From Actinomycetes bacterium (GTDB lineage Bacteria; Actinomycetota; Acidimicrobiia; Acidimicrobiales; Bog-793), in assembly GCA_021823365.1 (NCBI GenBank), contig JAKAOD010000090.1:1-9317 (forward strand): a DNA stretch of 9,317 nucleotides, written 5' to 3'. This document shows, piece after piece, positions 6,514 to 9,317 of the stretch (position 1 is the first letter of the stretch; every line of letters starts with the position of its first letter). The notes below the pieces were generated by a model, which saw only the letters and a list, made by a program, of their open reading frames with translations, did not search any database and had not been told where the DNA came from. The position numbers and the translations under genes were made by a program.

Positions 6514-7486
6514 CCACCGCGTGCTCGAACCCCGAGCGGCCGAAGGGCTGGCCGCGCAACGTCCGTCGCCCCACCTCCGCGGTGCACCGCCCGATCTCGA
6601 TCGGCGGGCGGAGCCCTGCCGCGGCGAGCTCTTCGGCGAGGCGGGCCGGATCGGGAGTCGCGATGATCAGCTCGAAGTCCTCACCGCCGCCGAGCGCGTC
6701 GTCGTCGGTGGCGCCGCCGGCGACCGGCAGCGTGTCCAGCTCGATCCCGACCCCGGACGCCTCGGCGAGGCGGTGGAGATCGATGCCGAGCCCGTCGGAG
6801 ACGTCCATCATCGCGGTCGCACCGGCCCGCCGGGCCGCCCTGCCCTCGGCGAGCCGGGCGAGGGGGCGCCGGTGCGCTGCGATCACGCTCGCCGGGCCCC
6901 GTGCCCCGGCGCGCAGCGCGCGGAGGCCCGCGGCCGAGGCGCCCAGCGGCCCGGTGACCACGAGCCGGTCGCCCGGCCGGGCGCCCGAGCGCAGGACGGG
7001 CGGCGCGTCGCCCTCGAGCACCCCCGTCGCGGCGGCGACCACCACCACTTGCGACGCCGTCGTGACGTCGCCGCCGACGACCGGGCACCCCCACGCACGA
7101 GCCGCCTCCGCGACGCCGGTCGCGAGCAGGACCAGGTCCGTCCCGGGAGGGACGCAGAAGTCCACCACCGCGTGGGCCGGCCTGCCGCCGACGGCGCCGA
7201 TGTCGCTCAGCGTCGCCGTGAGCGCCTTCCAGCCGAGGTCGTCGAGCCCGCAGAACGCCAGGTCCGCGTGCACGCCGGCGACCGCAGCGTCGGTGGCGAA
7301 GACGAGCCGCCCCGGAGGCGGGGCCAGCACCGCGGCGTCGTCCCCGATCCAGACCTCGCCGGGGGGCGGCGCACCGACCTCTTGTCGGAACACCTCTGCG
7401 ATGCGGCGGACGGCCGCGTCCTCACCCCCCTGGCCACCCGCGGACGCGCATGCCGGCGACGTGGTTGTCGGCGGTGCCACGGCCAA
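6509..7486 (-). CDS. thiL: Thiamine-monophosphate kinase
   Basis: ThiL phosphorylates thiamine monophosphate with ATP to give thiamine diphosphate, the last step of cofactor synthesis. In the 325-residue reading, the AIR-synthase-type N-domain has IGDDAAVL (47-54) and WKALTATLSDIGAVGG (86-101), followed by GGDVTTAS (138-145). Then come TGPLGASAAGL (178-188), MDVSDGLGIDL (227-237) and LGGGEDFEL (265-273), all standard ThiL motifs for Mg-ATP and substrate binding. Length is normal. The start is the weak point: the listed end is a TTG (7486-7484). A GTG at 7480-7478 is an alternative, and homology seems to begin only near residue 20 (GGEDAAVRRIAEVF). No clear ribosome binding site is seen; a TAGGCA just before could indicate a leaderless start. 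The stop codon is inside the repeat array shared with the convergent carboxypeptidase gene. Confidence 0.95.
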   Translation of the reverse strand: MAVAPPTTTSPACASAGGQGGEDAAVRRIAEVFRQEVGAPPPGEVWIGDDAAVLAPPPGRLVFATDAAVAGVHADLAFCGLDDLGWKALTATLSDIGAVGGRPAHAVVDFCVPPGTDLVLLATGVAEAARAWGCPVVGGDVTTASQVVVVAAATGVLEGDAPPVLRSGARPGDRLVVTGPLGASAAGLRALRAGARGPASVIAAHRRPLARLAEGRAARRAGATAMMDVSDGLGIDLHRLAEASGVGIELDTLPVAGGATDDDALGGGEDFELIIATPDPARLAEELAAAGLRPPIEIGRCTAEVGRRTLRGQPFGRSGFEHAVG

Positions 7487-7545
7487 TGCCTACCATCTCG
7501 ACCAGTGGCTCCACGAGCGCTCCGAGGGCTCTGGTTCCACGTGCC

Positions 7546-7576
7546 TTGGGGACCCCTGGAATCGATCATCTAGGCT
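7546..7576 (+). promoter_or_regulatory. Putative promoter of the exported protein gene
   Basis: TTGGGG (7546-7551) and TAGGCT (7571-7576, within TCTAGGCT) could be -35 and -10 boxes with a longish 19-bp spacer. The start of transcription would be near 7583, about 80 nt before the ATG at 7665. The same TCTAGGCT octamer occurs upstream of pckG, which supports a shared promoter class. Confidence 0.4.
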
Positions 7577-7601
7577 GCAGCCATCCAGGCTGCAACCAGG
7601 C
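7572..7601. repeat. 15-bp tandem duplication after the TCTAGGCT box
   Basis: AGGCTGCAGCCATCC (7572-7586) is followed by the related AGGCTGCAACCAGGC (7587-7601), 11 of 15 identical. The first copy includes the 10-bp palindrome GGCTGCAGCC (7573-7582) and overlaps the proposed -10, so it would lie at the start of the transcript. Confidence 0.6.
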
Positions 7602-7664
7602 GGGGCCGTCGCACGTGGGACCGGGTCCCGACGCGAACGACGGGTGGGTACGGAGGAGGGGACG

Positions 7665-8489
7665 ATGGGACGGATCGGCCGGCTGGGAGGCGCGTGCGTG
7701 TGCGCGTCGGTGACGGTGCTCGCGCTCGGCGCGTCCGCGGCGGGTGGGTCCGCGCGGCACACGGACAGCCTGCCGCGGGCGACGGGCAACCCGGCCGTCA
7801 TCGCGTTCTACCGAAAGGTCGTCGCGGCGACGCGCGCCGCAACCGCCGACCAGGCGACCTTCGCCGCGACGGACTCGGTGACGCAGGTGCGGGTGAACCC
7901 GAACGGGAGCTACTCGTGGCTCCAGCTCTCCCCCCGCGAGCCCGGGTTCACGCCGGCGAGGGGGACATTCTGGGTCGTGGCAGCCGCGGGCCGGGTGCGC
8001 TTCGTGGCCGAGACGCTCGCCTACGGCGGGGTCGGGAAAGCGTTCGGCATCTTCGGGATCGTGCTGACGGCGCGCGGCGAAATCCTCCTCGGGGGGAACG
8101 CGTTTCCGTCAGTCGGGTCTGCACGGCCACCGAGCGAGTACCAGCCTTGCGGGGGAACGACGACCGGTACGGCCTACGTCGGCGGCTACTCGAAGGTCGG
8201 CGGTCCCTCCGGGTACGGCCTGTACGGGGACTTCGTCTCGATGCACCGGGCAGGGGGCGCGGAGATCGTGACCTCGACGTACCCGTGGGGGACCAAGGGC
8301 CAGCGGGCGACCGAGGTGGACACGGTCTCGCTCGCGACCGACCTGCCCGTCCGGTCGGTCGTGCACGTCTCGGCCGTGCGCGGGATCCCCGCGTTCACCT
8401 TCGCGTACACGAACGTCTGGTACCACACCCGGGTGCTGCCGCCCAACTCGAACGGAGTCTGCGCGACGGACCTGAGAGCGTCCTCCTGA
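7665..8489 (+). CDS. Exported protein of unknown function (274 aa)
   Basis: I do not recognise a family. GGAGGAGGGG (7651-7660), 4 nt before the ATG at 7665, is a strong ribosome binding site and fixes the start. The N-terminus is a typical Sec signal peptide: basic MGRIGR, a hydrophobic core to about residue 24, then likely cleavage after ASA (25) or GSA (30). No lipobox is visible although two cysteines lie in the core (C11, C13). The mature part (about 245 residues) is rich in Gly, Thr, Val and aromatic residues, suggesting a beta-rich fold. It has no later membrane segment and only two cysteines (C162 in YQPCGG, C266 in NGVCATD), which could form a disulfide outside the cell. The stretch TFWVVAAAGRVRFVAETLAY (101-120) and the Gly/Tyr-rich part at 168-190 may mark domain cores. 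It stands alone between thiL (divergent) and pckG. The gene itself is secure; its function is unknown. Confidence 0.85.
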   Translation: MGRIGRLGGACVCASVTVLALGASAAGGSARHTDSLPRATGNPAVIAFYRKVVAATRAATADQATFAATDSVTQVRVNPNGSYSWLQLSPREPGFTPARGTFWVVAAAGRVRFVAETLAYGGVGKAFGIFGIVLTARGEILLGGNAFPSVGSARPPSEYQPCGGTTTGTAYVGGYSKVGGPSGYGLYGDFVSMHRAGGAEIVTSTYPWGTKGQRATEVDTVSLATDLPVRSVVHVSAVRGIPAFTFAYTNVWYHTRVLPPNSNGVCATDLRASS

Positions 8490-8543
8490 GGCGCCCCCGC
8501 CCGCCAGCCAGATGATCGAGCCGGGACCGATGCTCTATCGGTC

Positions 8544-8549
8544 TAGGCT
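8544..8549 (+). promoter_or_regulatory. Putative -10 box upstream of pckG
   Basis: TAGGCT within TCTAGGCT (8542-8549) repeats the octamer found upstream of the exported-protein gene. No good -35 is seen. Transcription from here would give pckG a leader of about 205 nt. That leader contains the palindromes TGCATGCA (8566-8573) and CCTGCAGG (8635-8642), a small CCGGC/GCCGG stem (8675-8679 with 8693-8697) and the 15-bp repeats. No known riboswitch was recognised. The 272-bp gap 8490-8761 holds nothing else I can support. Confidence 0.35.
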
Positions 8550-8710
8550 CACAGCTCCAGACGCTTGCATGCACGAAGTCGTCCCGACGCGGGTGGGCGG
8601 GGCTCATGGGTTGCGCTCCGAGGGGCCGATTGCACCTGCAGGCCGGGGCGGAGACATGATCGAAAGAGCACGAACCGGCCCGGAAGCCCCGAGCCGGCAA
8701 CCTGCAGCAC

Positions 8711-8755
8711 CGAGCACGGATCACCCGAGCACGGATCGGACGAGCACGGATCGGA
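8711..8755. repeat. 15-bp tandem repeat, 3 copies, running into the pckG ribosome binding site
   Basis: Copies lie at 8711-8725, 8726-8740 and 8741-8755. The unit is CGAGCACGGATCGGA; the first copy ends ATCACC instead. The GGA closing the last copy, with the next G, makes GGAG (8753-8756), the only Shine-Dalgarno-like sequence for pckG, 5 nt before its ATG. Confidence 0.9.
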
Positions 8756-8761
8756 GATGAC

Positions 8762-9317
8762 ATGACCAGGAGCCTGGACGCACCGCCAACCCAGAACCGC
8801 AGGCTGCTGGCATGGGTCGACGAGGTGGCGGCCCTCACCACCCCCGACTCCGTGCAGTGGTGCGACGGCTCGGCCGAGGAGTACGACCGGCTCTGCGAGC
8901 TGCTCGTCGAGAAGGGCACCATGAAGGAGCTCTCGGAGGCCAAGCGTCCCCACAGCTACTGGGCCCGCTCGGACCCGAGCGACGTGGCGCGCGTCGAGGA
9001 CCGCACCTTCATCTGCTCGGAGCGCCAGGAGGACGCGGGACCGACCAACAACTGGCGAGATCCGGCGGAGATGCGCGAGACGCTCACCGGGCTGTTCCGC
9101 GGCTCCATGAAGGGCCGCACGATGTACGTCGTGCCGTTCTCCATGGGCCCGCTGGGCTCGGCCATCGCCCACATCGGCGTCGAGATCACCGACTCGCCCT
9201 ACGTCGCCGTCTCCATGCGGATCATGACGCGGATGGGCGACGCCGTGCTCGACGTGCTCGGGGCCGACGGCGCGTTCGTGCCGTGCCTCCACTCGGTGGG
9301 CGCCCCGCTAGAGGACG
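8762..9317 (+). CDS. pckG: Phosphoenolpyruvate carboxykinase (GTP), N-terminal part (3'-truncated by window edge)
   Basis: PckG turns oxaloacetate and GTP into phosphoenolpyruvate, CO2 and GDP, the entry step of gluconeogenesis, in the cytoplasm. The 185 residues seen are about the first third of a family of roughly 600. Signature blocks are [14 protein letters not shown] (31-44), [13 protein letters not shown] (74-86; R77 matches the substrate-binding arginine of the family), GPTNNWRDP (93-101), and [16 protein letters not shown] (118-133) followed by [20 protein letters not shown] (136-155). The catalytic GTP and Mn-binding motifs would lie beyond the window. The start ATG has GGAG 5 nt upstream. 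Another ATG at 8757 directly abuts that GGAG and reads only Met-Thr-stop across the pckG start, so it is unlikely to be used. A long repeat-bearing leader precedes the gene. The frame is open to the last base. Confidence 0.97.
   Translation, partial: MTRSLDAPPTQNRRLLAWVDEVAALTTPDSVQWCDGSAEEYDRLCELLVEKGTMKELSEAKRPHSYWARSDPSDVARVEDRTFICSERQEDAGPTNNWRDPAEMRETLTGLFRGSMKGRTMYVVPFSMGPLGSAIAHIGVEITDSPYVAVSMRIMTRMGDAVLDVLGADGAFVPCLHSVGAPLED

Larger units (their letters stand above)
7538..7629. promoter_or_regulatory. Palindromes in the thiL / exported-protein divergent region
   Basis: The 178-bp gap between thiL and the exported protein holds two CACGTG palindromes (7538-7543 and 7612-7617). The second adjoins a 13-bp perfect palindrome GGGACC-G-GGTCCC (7617-7629), 35 bp before the ATG at 7665. 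They flank the putative -10 at 7571-7576 and could be operator sites for either gene, but no known regulator motif was matched. Confidence 0.3.

Noticed and set aside
6582..7664. Upstream extension of the exported protein frame to 6582
   Set aside because: It runs opposite thiL and is Ser/Ala/Arg-rich filler; a strong ribosome binding site and a signal peptide start at 7665.
8512..8760. 82-codon frame filling the gap before pckG and ending 1 nt before its ATG
   Set aside because: It begins upstream of the proposed -10, has no ribosome binding site, and its tail ([15 protein letters not shown]) is just the translated 15-bp repeat. A leader peptide cannot be fully excluded.
8490..8761. Known riboswitch in the pckG leader
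   Set aside because: Only short weak stems are visible and no conserved aptamer core was recognised.

Overview
The window is very GC-rich and has dense coding. It looks like chromosomal DNA from an actinomycete-like bacterium (Actinomycetota). The evidence is the gene content and order: thiL, a zinc-ribbon type rpmB, a FakA/YloV-like DAK2 protein and recG close together (a grouping I recall from many actinobacteria), a GTP-type PEP carboxykinase, GTG/TTG starts, and long open shadow frames opposite the real genes. A deep-branching class such as Acidimicrobiia is possible but is only a guess. I see no rRNA, tRNA, insertion sequence, CRISPR array, phage gene or defence system.

Layout. (1) 2-676 (+): C-terminal half of an MFS transporter cut by the window edge. 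It converges on recG across 72 bp that hold a 14-bp tandem repeat. (2) 4674-749 (-): a two-gene unit, FakA-like kinase then recG, joined by a 4-nt GTGA stop/start overlap. (3) 4675-4808: divergent promoter region with overlapping -10-like boxes. (4) 4809-6330 (+): rpmB (bL28) followed 25 nt later by a membrane-anchored D-alanyl-D-alanine carboxypeptidase; a hairpin spans the stop of one and the start of the other. (5) 6316-6513: array of 41-bp and 11-bp repeats between the convergent carboxypeptidase and thiL genes, covering both stop codons. (6) 7486-6509 (-): thiL. (7) 7665-8489 (+): exported 274-aa protein of unknown family. (8) 8762-end (+): N-terminal 185 residues of pckG, with a 15-bp tandem repeat running into its ribosome binding site.

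The genes are mostly housekeeping: fork rescue (RecG), probable fatty-acid phosphorylation (FakA-like), translation (bL28), peptidoglycan trimming, thiamine diphosphate synthesis and gluconeogenesis. The least ordinary material is between genes. Every gap longer than about 70 bp carries its own short tandem repeat with a different unit (14, 10, 41/11, 15 and 15 bp). The largest array places twelve CTGACC hexamers at intervals of 11, 20 or 21 bp, close to whole turns of B-DNA, and adds inverted GGTCAG partners and perfect palindromes. The exported orphan protein and the SGDN variant of the carboxypeptidase SxN motif are the other points worth following.
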